A DNA stretch of 38,280 nucleotides, from assembly GCA_017937485.1 (NCBI GenBank), contig JAGBDN010000022.1, forward strand, positions 1 through 38,280. Direction: 5' to 3'. Source of the stretch: Thermoguttaceae bacterium (lineage in GTDB: Bacteria; Planctomycetota; Planctomycetia; Pirellulales; Thermoguttaceae). Within the stretch, counting starts at the first letter, position 1, and the number at the start of each line of letters is the position of its first letter. Below, one piece after another: positions 23,289-31,783 of the stretch. The notes below the pieces were generated by a model. It had not been told where the DNA came from and did no database searches. It saw only the letters and a list, made by a program, of their open reading frames with translations. A program made the position numbers and the translations under genes.

Positions 23289-23535
23289 AAAGAGGTTCGA
23301 GACTTCACGCTCGACGCGCCGCGTCGCCTGCAAAGGGGCGAAACGCTTTTTCGGGCCGCCGGAGCCGCGGAAAACAACGAAAAATCTGCGCGCTCGCAAC
23401 GCTCAAAACGCGAAACGCTATTTTATTAAGAAAACGACGCAAAATTCGAAACCTCGCGACGACGTCTCCGACGTCGCTCGACGCGGCGTTTCCGGCGCGT
23501 TCGCACCCGTATTCCCTTAATATTAGGAGAACAAT

Positions 23536-25695
23536 ATGACCGCAACGACCCCGTCGTTCCGAGACGGAAGCCTGACGGCCTACCAAAAATGCGTCGAAAT
23601 CGCGCATAACCTCTGGTGGAGCTGGCATCCCGACGTCGTCGAAATTTTCCAACTCCTCGACCCGATTCGTTGGCGCGACCTCGGCCACAACCCGATCGCG
23701 TTGCTGCGCGAATACACGCCGGAACAATTCGAAACCCGCGTTCTCGAGTTGACGCTCCACACGCGTATCGATATGGCGTACCGCCGCCTTAAGAAATACG
23801 TCTCGGAACGCCCGATGTGGGCGCGCCAAAACGCCGGCGTCCTCGGCTCCCGCCCGGTCGCTTACTTCTCGCTCGAGTTCGGCCTCCACGAATCGGTTCC
23901 GATTTACTCCGGCGGTCTCGGCGTTCTGGCCGGCGACCACGTCAAGAGCGCCAGCGGCCTCGGCGTTCCGCTCGTCGCGATCGGCCTCTTCTACGACCAA
24001 GGCTACTTCAAGCAACTGATCGACGAAACCGGCGGGCAAGCCGAAAATTACGTCGACACGAAGGTCGAATACCTCCCGTTCGAACCGGCCCTCGACGCCG
24101 ACGGCAATAAGATTATCGTCGAAGTCGAAACGAAGACCGGAACGATTTACGCGAAAGTTCGCCGCCTCCGCGTCGGTCGCGTCGACCTTTACCTCCTCGA
24201 CACCGACCTCGAAGCGAACTCGCAAGAAGACCGCGAACTGACCAGCCGCTTGTACGGCGGGAACAAACGCACCCGCATTCGTCAAGAAATCGTCTGCGGC
24301 GTCGGCGGCGTCAAAGCGTTGCGCGCTCTCGGGATTTCGCCGGGCGTCTTCCACCTCAACGAAGGGCACAACTCCTTCGCGACGCTCGAAGCCGTCCGTC
24401 AAAAGATGGAAGACTGCGGCATGACGTTCGAAGCGGCGGTCGCCGACGTCGCGCAACAAACCGTCTTCACGACGCACACCCCGGTCGAAGCCGGCCACGA
24501 CTACTTCGACCCGGCCCTCGTCGACGAACACCTCGCTCCGCTGCGCGAAAAACTCGGCCTCACGGAAGACGAATTCCTCGCGCTCGGTCGCAAAAACCCG
24601 CTCGACGAAAACGAAGAGTTCTGCATGACCGTTCTCGGTCTGAAACTCTCGCGCTACGCCAACGGCGTCAGCTCGCTGCACGGCGTCGTCAGCCGTCGTA
24701 TGTGGCGTTCGCTCTGGCCGGACAAAACCGAAGAAGAAACGCCGATCGGGCACATCACCAACGGCGTTCACGTTCCGACGTGGATGGCGCCGCAAATGAA
24801 GACGCTCTTCGAACGGACGATTCCGGGCTGGACCGAAGAATCGATCGACCCGGCCGTTTGGTCGCAAGTTTACGACGTCGACTCGGGCGAACTTTGGGAA
24901 ACGCACTGCGCCCTCAAAACGCAACTCGTCGACTTCGCCCGTCGCCGCACCGTTCGCCAACTCGAACGCGTCGGCGCCGACGCGGACGCGATCGCCCAAG
25001 CGCGAACGATTCTCGATCCGGAAGCGCTGACGATCGGTTTCGCCCGCCGCTTCGCCGAGTACAAGCGCGCCTACCTCGTCGTCCAAGACGAAGAACGCCT
25101 CGACCGCATCGTCAACAACCCGGAACGCCCGGTGCAATTCGTTTTCGCCGGTAAAGCGCACCCCGCCGACGACCTCGGCAAAGCGGTCATTCGCCGCGTC
25201 ATCGCGCTCCAACGCAATCCGAAGTTCTCGAAACGCATCGTCTTCCTCGAAGACTACGACATCAACGTCGGGCGTCGTTTGGTGCAAGGCGTCGACGTGT
25301 GGCTCAACAACCCGCGTCGTCCGCTCGAAGCGTCCGGGACGAGCGGCCAAAAGGTCGTCCTCAACGGCGCGCTCAACTTCTCCATCCTCGACGGTTGGTG
25401 GGCGGAAGCCTACGACGGTTCGAACGGTTTCGCCATCGGCGACGGCTCGATCCACACCGACCTGCGTATTATGGACGAACGCGACAACGCCAACCTCCTC
25501 AAAACGCTCGAAAACGAAGTCGTTCCGATGTTCTACGACCGCGACAAAGACGGCCTCCCGGTTCGTTGGATTCGCCGCATGAAGAACTCGATCGCGACGC
25601 TCGCTTGGCGTTTCAGCGCGCACCGTATGGTCGCCGACTACGTCAAGTACGCGTACCTCCCGGCCGCCGGCGGTCAAAGCGCGAAAATGCCGTGA
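23536..25695 (+). CDS. glgP: Alpha-glucan phosphorylase (GT35, short bacterial type)
   Basis: Phosphorolysis of alpha-1,4-glucans such as glycogen or maltodextrin to glucose 1-phosphate. The 719-residue protein begins with the DUF3417-type segment (CVEIAHNLWWSWHPD), as in the short alpha-glucan phosphorylase subfamily, then YFSLEFGLHESVPIYSGGLG, which is highly diagnostic. The PLP-binding region reads EASGTSGQKVVLNGALN with K606 as the expected Schiff-base lysine. GFARRFAEYKRAYL and FAGKAHPADD match the glucan and phosphate-site region. The start ATG 23536 has AGGAGA at 23525-23530. It is transcribed divergently from galM and ends before a terminator at 25772. Cytoplasmic; no signal peptide. 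Confidence 0.95.
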   Translation: MTATTPSFRDGSLTAYQKCVEIAHNLWWSWHPDVVEIFQLLDPIRWRDLGHNPIALLREYTPEQFETRVLELTLHTRIDMAYRRLKKYVSERPMWARQNAGVLGSRPVAYFSLEFGLHESVPIYSGGLGVLAGDHVKSASGLGVPLVAIGLFYDQGYFKQLIDETGGQAENYVDTKVEYLPFEPALDADGNKIIVEVETKTGTIYAKVRRLRVGRVDLYLLDTDLEANSQEDRELTSRLYGGNKRTRIRQEIVCGVGGVKALRALGISPGVFHLNEGHNSFATLEAVRQKMEDCGMTFEAAVADVAQQTVFTTHTPVEAGHDYFDPALVDEHLAPLREKLGLTEDEFLALGRKNPLDENEEFCMTVLGLKLSRYANGVSSLHGVVSRRMWRSLWPDKTEEETPIGHITNGVHVPTWMAPQMKTLFERTIPGWTEESIDPAVWSQVYDVDSGELWETHCALKTQLVDFARRRTVRQLERVGADADAIAQARTILDPEALTIGFARRFAEYKRAYLVVQDEERLDRIVNNPERPVQFVFAGKAHPADDLGKAVIRRVIALQRNPKFSKRIVFLEDYDINVGRRLVQGVDVWLNNPRRPLEASGTSGQKVVLNGALNFSILDGWWAEAYDGSNGFAIGDGSIHTDLRIMDERDNANLLKTLENEVVPMFYDRDKDGLPVRWIRRMKNSIATLAWRFSAHRMVADYVKYAYLPAAGGQSAKMP

Positions 25696-25771
25696 TTTTA
25701 ACGCGACGGTTTTCCGTTTCCTAAAAGCGCGCTGTTTTAGACGCCGTTTTTAGAAAACGCGCCGTTTTTCA

Positions 25772-25816
25772 AACGTCGTTCGTTCGACTCTCGAGTCGGC
25801 GAACGGCGTTTTTTCT
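25772..25816 (+). terminator. Rho-independent terminator of glgP
   Basis: A long stem of about 18 bp with wobble pairs and one bulge (25772-25790 with 25793-25810) is followed by an unbroken T-run. Confidence 0.75.
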
Positions 25817-26034
25817 TTTTTTTCGTTTTCCTGAAACGCTTCTTTTCGTCTTTTTCCGCAAAATCGCCAAAAGTCGTCGAACCGGTCGTCTTCGCTCGGC
25901 GTATAATAAATGAAGCGAGAGCGCGTTCGAGCCGTTCTCCGCGTTCCGTTCTCCGCAACGTCCCTAGAATCCGCACAACCGGCGCGTTTTTACGCAAGAT
26001 TGTAAAAAAACGTTTTAAAATAGGCAAACTATTG

Positions 26035-26063
26035 TTGATTTTTTAAAGTAATTGGAATAAAAT
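26035..26063 (+). promoter_or_regulatory. Sigma-70-type promoter upstream of the small secreted protein gene
   Basis: TTGATT (26035-26040) and TAAAAT (26058-26063) are 17 bases apart in an A/T-rich window. Transcription would begin near 26070, which argues against using the TTG at 26075 as a start codon and supports the ATG at 26177. Confidence 0.5.
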
Positions 26064-26176
26064 AGACGCGTAACTTGACCAAAAAGCGCAAGCCAAGCAA
26101 AGTTTGCCGGTTTTGCCGCGACTTGTTTGCTCGGCGCCGTCGAGGACGCGTCCCGGCGTTCAAAAGCGAGATCCCG

Positions 26177-26611
26177 ATGAATCGACTTGTCAAACCCGTT
26201 TTATTAGTTCTTTTCGGCCTCGCGCTCGGCGTCGCGGCGAACGACTTCCGGTCGAGCGCCGACGCGCAACAGACGCCTTACGCGACCCCTCGCGACGCGT
26301 TGATCGCCGACGCCGCCCCGCGAGTATCGCTCGGAACGGACGGAACGGCGAAGTTTTCGCGTCCGTTGGAAGTGCCGCCGTTGTACGCTTTCGACTCGTC
26401 GTTGACGAACGAAAACGGACGGCAAATCGTTTTGGTCGACTCCGAAACGAAGCGCATTTGCGTTTATTGGATTCGCGAGCGCGGCGCCAACAGCACGATC
26501 GAACTCGTCGCAACCCGCGCTTTCGAAATGGACTTGAAACTCGAAAACTTCAACGGCGAAGGCTTGACGCCGGCGCAAATTCGCGAACAAATGAACTCGC
26601 CGTCCCGTTAA
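26177..26611 (+). CDS. Small secreted protein of unknown function
   Basis: A 144-residue protein starting at ATG 26177 with a clear signal peptide (MNRLVKPVLLVLFGLALGVA) and a likely cleavage after ADA near residue 32. The mature part has a compact core (QIVLVDSETKRICVYWIRE ... NSTIELVATRAFEMDLKLENFNG). I recall similar small proteins with an E-F-N-G ending in planctomycete genomes, but no function. A longer frame starting at TTG 26075 would bury the signal peptide behind about 34 basic residues, and I reject it. The ribosome binding site is weak. The HTH/acidic/TM gene lies 274 bases downstream. Confidence 0.72.
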   Translation: MNRLVKPVLLVLFGLALGVAANDFRSSADAQQTPYATPRDALIADAAPRVSLGTDGTAKFSRPLEVPPLYAFDSSLTNENGRQIVLVDSETKRICVYWIRERGANSTIELVATRAFEMDLKLENFNGEGLTPAQIREQMNSPSR

Positions 26612-26885
26612 CGTCGTCGCCGTTAAAAACGGAACGACCGCGACGTCCGTAAAAAAATCGCCGACGCGGAATTTTTTACGCCGATTTGCCGAAACAGTGC
26701 GAAGGAGCGTCTTTTCGACGTCGCTTCGAACGTTTCGTCGCCGTTCGTTTTCCCCGCCCGTATTTATATTAGCCGCTCGAAGCCCTCGTCGTCGGGCTCG
26801 ACGGACTTTCGACGCGCCGTCGACGGCGCGGACGACGCGTCAAAAATCACTTTGTCGAATTCGTTTAAAATTTAGGAATGTTCGA

Positions 26886-28496
26886 ATGTACTATACCCTT
26901 GAAGAAACCGCTAAAGTTTTAGACCTCACCCCGGGCGACGTCAACCGTCTGCGCGAAGCGAACAAACTGCGCGCGTTTCGAGACGGCGCGAGTTGGAAAT
27001 TTCGCAAGGAAGACGTCGACAAATATTTAATGGAGCTTATTCGCGAACGTTCCAAACCCGCGACCGACGCCGCCGACCTTTTGAACGATTCCGACGACGA
27101 AGAACTCCCGACGATGCTCGCCGACTCCTCGTCTTTCGACGCGATGATCGACGCGACCGCCGAAACGCTCGAAATTAAAACGAACGCCGACGCGGAACCA
27201 GATTTCGTCCTCGACGACGCGTCCGGCGACGACGACCTGCAAATCGTCGCGGAACCGCAAGCGGAAGACGACGCCGACTTCGGTCTCGCGCTCGACGCCG
27301 AAGAAGACGCGCTGAAACTCGAAGACGCCGCGGAACCGGCCGCCGCGTTCGCTCCCGAAGTCGCGGACGACGCCGATTTCGGTCTCGCGCTCGATTCCGA
27401 AGACGACGATCTCCTGCTCGTCGACGAAGCCCCGAAAGCGGAAGCCGCTCCGGAACCGGCCGCGTTCGCTCCGGAAGCCGACGTCGCGGACGACGACCTC
27501 CTGTTGGTCGCCGACGACGCTCCGAAAGCCGACGACTCCGCTTCCGTCTTCAGCCTCGACGACGACGCCGACGCGCTCGCCGGCGCTTCCGACGACGATC
27601 TCCTGCACCTTGGCAGCGACAGCGGTCTTTCCCTCCTCGACGACGTCGATTTGAGCGGCTCGAACGTTTCGCTCGACGGCGGCGACGTCGTTCTCGGCGG
27701 CTCCGGCTCCGGCAGCGGTCTGCACCTCGGCAGCGACAGCGGCCTCTCGCTCCTCGGCGACGACGCGGAAGATTTCGCGCTCGAAGGCGTCGAAGTTCAA
27801 AACGACGCGGCCTTCGCTCCCGACGCGGACGAAGACGACGACAGCATCTTCGAACTCGCCGACGAACCGAAACCGTCCGCCGTTCTCGAACTCGAACAAG
27901 ACGCGAACTCCGACACCGCGACGATTCTCGGCACCGGCGCCGAAGACTTCCAACTCGCCTCCGACGAATCCTCGACTTACGGCGTCGCCGAATCGGAAAG
28001 CGTTTCGCAATCGATCGAAATCGCCGCCGAAGACGACCCCTTCTTCACCAAAGACGGCGACGACGATTCGAGCGATTTCGCCGCGTTCGACGCTCCCGCC
28101 GCGACCGACGATTCGAATCCGTTCGGCGATTTCGGCGCCGCGACCGACGACGCGAATCCGTTCGCTAACGCCGTTGAAACGCCCGCCGACGGTTTCGGCG
28201 GTTTCGGCGGAAACGACGACGCTTTTGGCGGCGGCTCCTTCGACGCGCAACCCGCCGACGCCGGTTTTGGCGCCGGTTCCGACGCGGAAGTCGCTCCGGT
28301 CGCCGCGCGCGCTCCGCAAACGGAATACACCGGCAAGGATTTCATTTTCCTCGTCCCCTGTTTCCTCTTCCTTCTCCTCGCGACGATCGGCGCTTACGAG
28401 CTTTGCCGCACCATTTGGAGCTATGAAGAATGCTCGTTCGATATTACCGGCCCGGTTCTCGATATGATCGCCAATATGATCGGCTTAACGAAATAA
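26886..28496 (+). CDS. HTH (excisionase-type) protein with long acidic repeats and C-terminal membrane helix
   Basis: Three-part protein of 536 residues. Residues 1-55 form a MerR/excisionase-type helix-turn-helix (YYTLEETAKVLDLTPGDVNRL ... ASWKFRKEDVDKYL). About 65-470 is extremely acidic and repetitive, with units such as DDADFGLALD, DDDLLLVDEAP and GSDSGLSLLDD. A Gly/Ala/Phe-rich section follows and then a hydrophobic segment near the C-terminus (FIFLVPCFLFLLLATIGAYEL), giving a C-terminal membrane anchor. Proteins of this layout are familiar from planctomycetes and unusual elsewhere, but their role is not established. Tethering a DNA-binding domain to the membrane by a flexible acidic linker suggests nucleoid positioning or regulation. 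The start ATG 26886 has AGGA at 26874; the longer upstream frame (from GTG 26697) is rejected. Confidence 0.85.
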   Translation: MYYTLEETAKVLDLTPGDVNRLREANKLRAFRDGASWKFRKEDVDKYLMELIRERSKPATDAADLLNDSDDEELPTMLADSSSFDAMIDATAETLEIKTNADAEPDFVLDDASGDDDLQIVAEPQAEDDADFGLALDAEEDALKLEDAAEPAAAFAPEVADDADFGLALDSEDDDLLLVDEAPKAEAAPEPAAFAPEADVADDDLLLVADDAPKADDSASVFSLDDDADALAGASDDDLLHLGSDSGLSLLDDVDLSGSNVSLDGGDVVLGGSGSGSGLHLGSDSGLSLLGDDAEDFALEGVEVQNDAAFAPDADEDDDSIFELADEPKPSAVLELEQDANSDTATILGTGAEDFQLASDESSTYGVAESESVSQSIEIAAEDDPFFTKDGDDDSSDFAAFDAPAATDDSNPFGDFGAATDDANPFANAVETPADGFGGFGGNDDAFGGGSFDAQPADAGFGAGSDAEVAPVAARAPQTEYTGKDFIFLVPCFLFLLLATIGAYELCRTIWSYEECSFDITGPVLDMIANMIGLTK

Positions 28497-28525
28497 CGTC
28501 GCAAGCGTTTTAGTCGCGCGATCTT

Positions 28526-28566
28526 AAAACTCCGTCGTTTTTGGAAGCGGCGGAGTTTTTTCTTTT
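28526..28566 (+). terminator. Rho-independent terminator of the HTH gene
   Basis: A 12-bp stem (28526-28537 with 28548-28559, one wobble pair) around a 10-base loop, followed by a T-run. Confidence 0.8.
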
Positions 28567-28585
28567 TCGCGCCCTTCCCCCCCGC

Positions 28586-28613
28586 TTGCGTCGAACGTTA
28601 AATCGGATATAAT
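28586..28613 (+). promoter_or_regulatory. Candidate promoter of the FAD oxidoreductase gene
   Basis: TTGCGT (28586-28591) and a perfect TATAAT (28608-28613) are 16 bases apart, about 105 bases ahead of the start codon and just after the preceding terminator. Confidence 0.5.
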
Positions 28614-28718
28614 AAGGTTTTCCGGAGGGACGCGGCGTTTCGCGCTTTCCCCTTTCCCTCCGCTTGCGTTTTCGCTCTTAAAACAACTTCTCGACGCGTT
28701 AATTTCAATCGAGGCAAT

Positions 28719-30107
28719 ATGTCGGATAAAATTTACGACGCGGTCGTCGTCGGCGCCGGTATGTCCGGGCTGGCGGCGGGGATTCGAATGGCGCAATTCG
28801 ACCGCAACGTCTGCATTCTTGAAAAGCACAGTACGATCGGCGGCTTAAACTCCTTTTACCGTCGCAACGGTCGCAACTTCGACGTCGGTCTGCACGCGCT
28901 GACGAACTACGCGCCGAAGGGAACTAAAGCCGGCCCGTTGGCGCGCATCGTTCGCCACCTGCGTATGTCTTGGGACGAATTTGGTTTAACGCAGCAAAAC
29001 GGTTCGTCGATCGCGTTCCCGGGCGTTTCGTTGAACTTCACGAACGATTTCGGCGTTTTGGAGACGGAGATTGCGGAGAAGTTCCCGTCGCAGATCGACG
29101 GTTTCCGCCGTATGGTCGACGGTTTGGTCGGTTACGATCAGCTCGGCCTCGGGACGGCGGGCGGTTCGGCGCGCGAGTACGTCTCGTCGCACATCTCGGA
29201 TCCGGCGTTGGTCGATATGATCTTCTGCCCGCTCCTTTATTACGGCGGCGCTCGCGAGCAGGACATGGAATTCGGGCAGTTCTGCGTTATGTTCCGTTCG
29301 ATCTTTCTCGAAGGTTTCGCGCGTCCGTTCGACGGCGTCCGGCACATCCTCTTGAAGTTGTTGAAAAAATTCCGCAACTTAGGCGGCGAACTGCGTTTGC
29401 GTTGCGGCGTCGAGAAAATCGTTTCGGACGGCGACTCGGTCGACCGGATTATTTTGGACAACGGCGAAGAGATCCGCGCGAAACGCTACCTTTCGTCGGC
29501 GGGTTGGCCGGAAACGATGAAGCTCTGCGGTCTCCCGGACGCGGCGGCGCAACTCCCGGCGGGCAAACTCGGTTTTATCGAAACAATCAGCGTCTTGGAC
29601 GCGCCGCCGAAAAAGTTCGGACACGACAAAACGATCGTTTTCTTCAACGACTCGGAGCGTTTCGACTATCGCAACCCGAACGAATTGGTCGACTTGCGCA
29701 GCGGCGTCGTTTGTTCGCCGAACAACTTCGCGTATACGGAGCCGCTCGAAGAGAACATGATTCGCATCACCGCGTTGGCGAACTACGACTTGTGGCGTCA
29801 ACTTTCGCCGGAGGAATATCGCCGTCAAAAGCTCCTTTGGTACGAACGCACCCTCGAGTCGGCGGCGCGTTTCATTCCGGACTTCCGACGACACGTTGTC
29901 GACGTCGACATGTTCACGCCGTTGACGATTCAACGTTACACGGGCCGCGAACGGGGCGCGATTTACGGCGCCGCGGACAAGAAATACGACGGGTTGACGC
30001 CCTTTAAAAACCTCTTCGTTTGCGGCGCCGACCAAGGAATGGTCGGCGTGATCGGCGCGCTCGTCAGCGGCGTCGCGATCGCGAACAAATACGCCTTAGC
30101 CGACTGA
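28719..30107 (+). CDS. FAD-dependent oxidoreductase of the phytoene desaturase (CrtI-like) family
   Basis: The 462-residue protein opens with a dinucleotide-binding fold: VVVGAGMSGLAAGIRMAQ, ending in ILEKHSTIGGLNS. The C-terminus has the second FAD contact region, KNLFVCGADQGMVGVIGALVSGVAIANK. These ends together define the CrtI/carotenoid-desaturase and retinol-saturase-like amine oxidase superfamily. The middle region gives no specific substrate. Roles could include carotenoid or other isoprenoid desaturation; no phytoene synthase or other carotenoid gene is in view. The start ATG 28719 has GAGG at a rather short spacing of 4. It appears to be a single-gene unit between two terminators. 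Confidence 0.85.
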   Translation: MSDKIYDAVVVGAGMSGLAAGIRMAQFDRNVCILEKHSTIGGLNSFYRRNGRNFDVGLHALTNYAPKGTKAGPLARIVRHLRMSWDEFGLTQQNGSSIAFPGVSLNFTNDFGVLETEIAEKFPSQIDGFRRMVDGLVGYDQLGLGTAGGSAREYVSSHISDPALVDMIFCPLLYYGGAREQDMEFGQFCVMFRSIFLEGFARPFDGVRHILLKLLKKFRNLGGELRLRCGVEKIVSDGDSVDRIILDNGEEIRAKRYLSSAGWPETMKLCGLPDAAAQLPAGKLGFIETISVLDAPPKKFGHDKTIVFFNDSERFDYRNPNELVDLRSGVVCSPNNFAYTEPLEENMIRITALANYDLWRQLSPEEYRRQKLLWYERTLESAARFIPDFRRHVVDVDMFTPLTIQRYTGRERGAIYGAADKKYDGLTPFKNLFVCGADQGMVGVIGALVSGVAIANKYALAD

Positions 30108-30138
30108 CGCGCTTCCGTCGCTTCGCTTTAACTCCTTG

Positions 30139-30170
30139 AAACGTCGAGCTTTCCCGCTCGACGTTTTTTT
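30139..30170 (+). terminator. Rho-independent terminator of the FAD oxidoreductase gene
   Basis: A perfect 11-bp stem (30139-30149 with 30156-30166), 6-base loop, and a run of seven Ts. Confidence 0.88.
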
Positions 30171-30260
30171 ATCGCTCCGCTTTTCTTACTCGTCTTGCGC
30201 GTCTTGCCTTTCTTACGTTGCGTTCCGTTTTCCCGCCGACAAAAAATTTCCGAAAAATAC

Positions 30261-30289
30261 TTGACGCCGCGTCGTCGTTCTGTTAAACT
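30261..30289 (+). promoter_or_regulatory. Sigma-70-type promoter of the pentapeptide-repeat gene
   Basis: TTGACG (30261-30266) and TAAACT (30284-30289) are 17 bases apart, about 70 bases ahead of the start codon and directly after the preceding terminator. Confidence 0.6.
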
Positions 30290-30361
30290 AAACGTCGTAA
30301 CAACCGCGACGTTTAGTAAACCGTCGCCGTTTTTCCTCTCTTTGCCGCAAGGAGCCCGCCG

Positions 30362-31426
30362 ATGAAACACCGCAATTTTCCCGCCCTCGCCGCGACGCTC
30401 TTCCTCGGAACCGCGATTTACGCAAGCGTCGCAACGTCAATCGTTTACGCGTTTCCGCCGAGATCGACGCATATTATCGTCGAAAACCTTTCGGAGTCCG
30501 ACGAACGCGAACGCGGCGTTACGAAGCTTGAACACGGTCTCGATTTGTCGCGACGCAACCTCGCGGGCGTCCGCGTTACCGACGCTTTCCTCCGCGACGT
30601 CGACTTTTCCGGTTCCGATCTAACCGGCGCCGACCTGCGTTACACGCTGTTTCTTCATTGCAATTTTTCAAACGCAACGCTAAAGAACGTCGCGATTACC
30701 GACTCGGGTTCGTTCAAAAATTGCAATTTTAGCGGCGCCAAGTTACAGAACGTCTATATGGCGCGCGAAGACGAATCGCTCGCCTTTCCGGCGTTCGTCG
30801 AGTGCGATTTTACCGACGCGACGTTAACTCGCGTCCCGTCGTTCGATCAATGGACGTTCAAAGACTGCGTTTTAAAGAACGTCCGCCTCGCCGACGTTCG
30901 AGTTCCCCGTTATTCGTCGCTCGACGTAAACGCGACCGCTAACGTCAAAAAATACAAAGAGTTCGAAGGCGTTAGTTTCGACGACGCGCCGAAAAATTTA
31001 TCCGAGTTCGTTCTGACGCGAACGGAGTTTCTAACCGACGTCGGCGGCGTCGATTTTACGAACGCGCGCCTTACGAGCGTCAGTGCGCCCGGCCTCTCGG
31101 GACGTCAATTAGCGCAAACGGTCAATTTCCGCGAAAAACGTTACGAAGGGCTTGCGCTTAACGCCGCAAACTTCGAAAAATACGACTTTTCGGACGCCGT
31201 TTTGACAGATTGTCGTTTCGAAAAAATCGACTTTGCGAACGCGAATTTCACCGACGCGGTTTTGCTCGACTGCTCGTTCAGCGCCGTCGAAGGCTTGACG
31301 CTCGAACAACTTAAGTCGACTTGGAACTGGAAAAGCGGACGGCTCGACTTAATCTCGTTCGACGCGGCGCTGCAAGCGCAAGTCGACGCCGCGCTCGCCG
31401 AAGCGCAACCCCAAGAAGCGCAATAA
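30362..31426 (+). CDS. Secreted pentapeptide-repeat protein
   Basis: The 354-residue protein has an N-terminal signal peptide (FPALAATLFLGTAIYASVATS, ending near residue 30). Degenerate pentapeptide repeats follow: DVDFSGSDLTGADLRYTLF at about 78-96, SNATLKNVAI, FSGAKLQNVYM, and a second block near 260-310 (YDFSDAVLTDCRFEKIDFANANFTDAVLL cores). These fold as a right-handed quadrilateral beta-helix. A less regular middle section and a Gln/Ala-rich C-terminal tail complete it. Function is not predictable from the repeat; exported members probably act as structural or binding surfaces. The start ATG 30362 has AAGGAG at 30349-30354. It looks monocistronic. Confidence 0.88.
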   Translation: MKHRNFPALAATLFLGTAIYASVATSIVYAFPPRSTHIIVENLSESDERERGVTKLEHGLDLSRRNLAGVRVTDAFLRDVDFSGSDLTGADLRYTLFLHCNFSNATLKNVAITDSGSFKNCNFSGAKLQNVYMAREDESLAFPAFVECDFTDATLTRVPSFDQWTFKDCVLKNVRLADVRVPRYSSLDVNATANVKKYKEFEGVSFDDAPKNLSEFVLTRTEFLTDVGGVDFTNARLTSVSAPGLSGRQLAQTVNFREKRYEGLALNAANFEKYDFSDAVLTDCRFEKIDFANANFTDAVLLDCSFSAVEGLTLEQLKSTWNWKSGRLDLISFDAALQAQVDAALAEAQPQEAQ

Positions 31427-31783
31427 CTTGCGAATCCCGCGCCGCAACCGTCGTCGTTCGGGCCGCGCCCGCCGCAAGAGCGTTTCGTCGTCGAATTAAC
31501 CGGCGACGCTTCGCGAACGGCGGCGCCGCCCTTTCCCGTTCGTCGCGGCGGTCGGCGGGTTCTTTTCTCCGCGTTTTCTTTTCGACGGCGGAATCGGCGA
31601 AAATCTCGAAAAAGCGCTCGAAATTCCGGGTCGTTTCTGTTATAATGGGAGCGTTGGCGCGCCCGTTTCGACGCGACGTTTTCTCGGTCTCTTTCCGCGA
31701 ACCGTCGCCGACGTTCGAACGCGCCGAATCCAAACATTTCGCTTCAACGCAACCTTTTAATTTTCAACGATAAAGGAAGTTTT
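31427..31783. other. Intergenic region upstream of the GH78-like gene
   Basis: About 355 bases without a supportable gene; antisense frames here are chance. A perfect -10 element near 31641 suggests that the downstream glycosidase has its own promoter. No convincing terminator was found for the pentapeptide gene. Confidence 0.5.
31618..31646 (+). promoter_or_regulatory. Candidate promoter of the GH78-like gene
   Basis: A perfect TATAAT (31641-31646) has TCGAAA (31618-31623) 17 bases upstream as a moderate -35. The start codon is about 140 bases downstream. Confidence 0.45.

Larger units (their letters stand above)
22789..23535. other. Divergent intergenic region between galM and the glucan phosphorylase gene
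   Basis: About 750 bases separate two genes transcribed away from each other. It holds a strong minus-strand promoter for galM and a weaker plus-strand candidate near 23260. An A/T-rich tract at about 23195-23245 contrasts sharply with the GC-rich surroundings. A 138-codon plus-strand frame at 22793-23209 is rejected as non-coding. Confidence 0.6.
25696..26176. other. Intergenic region between glgP and the small secreted protein gene
   Basis: About 480 bases with the glgP terminator in the first quarter and a strong promoter-like pair near 26035. A TATAAT at 25902-25907 has no good -35 partner. No gene is supported here. Confidence 0.5.

Noticed and set aside
23305..25677. A 790-codon minus-strand frame opposite glgP
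   Set aside because: Unusual length but low-complexity Val/Arg/Asp composition, no motif, and complete overlap with a diagnostic glucan phosphorylase. It is a shadow of codon bias.
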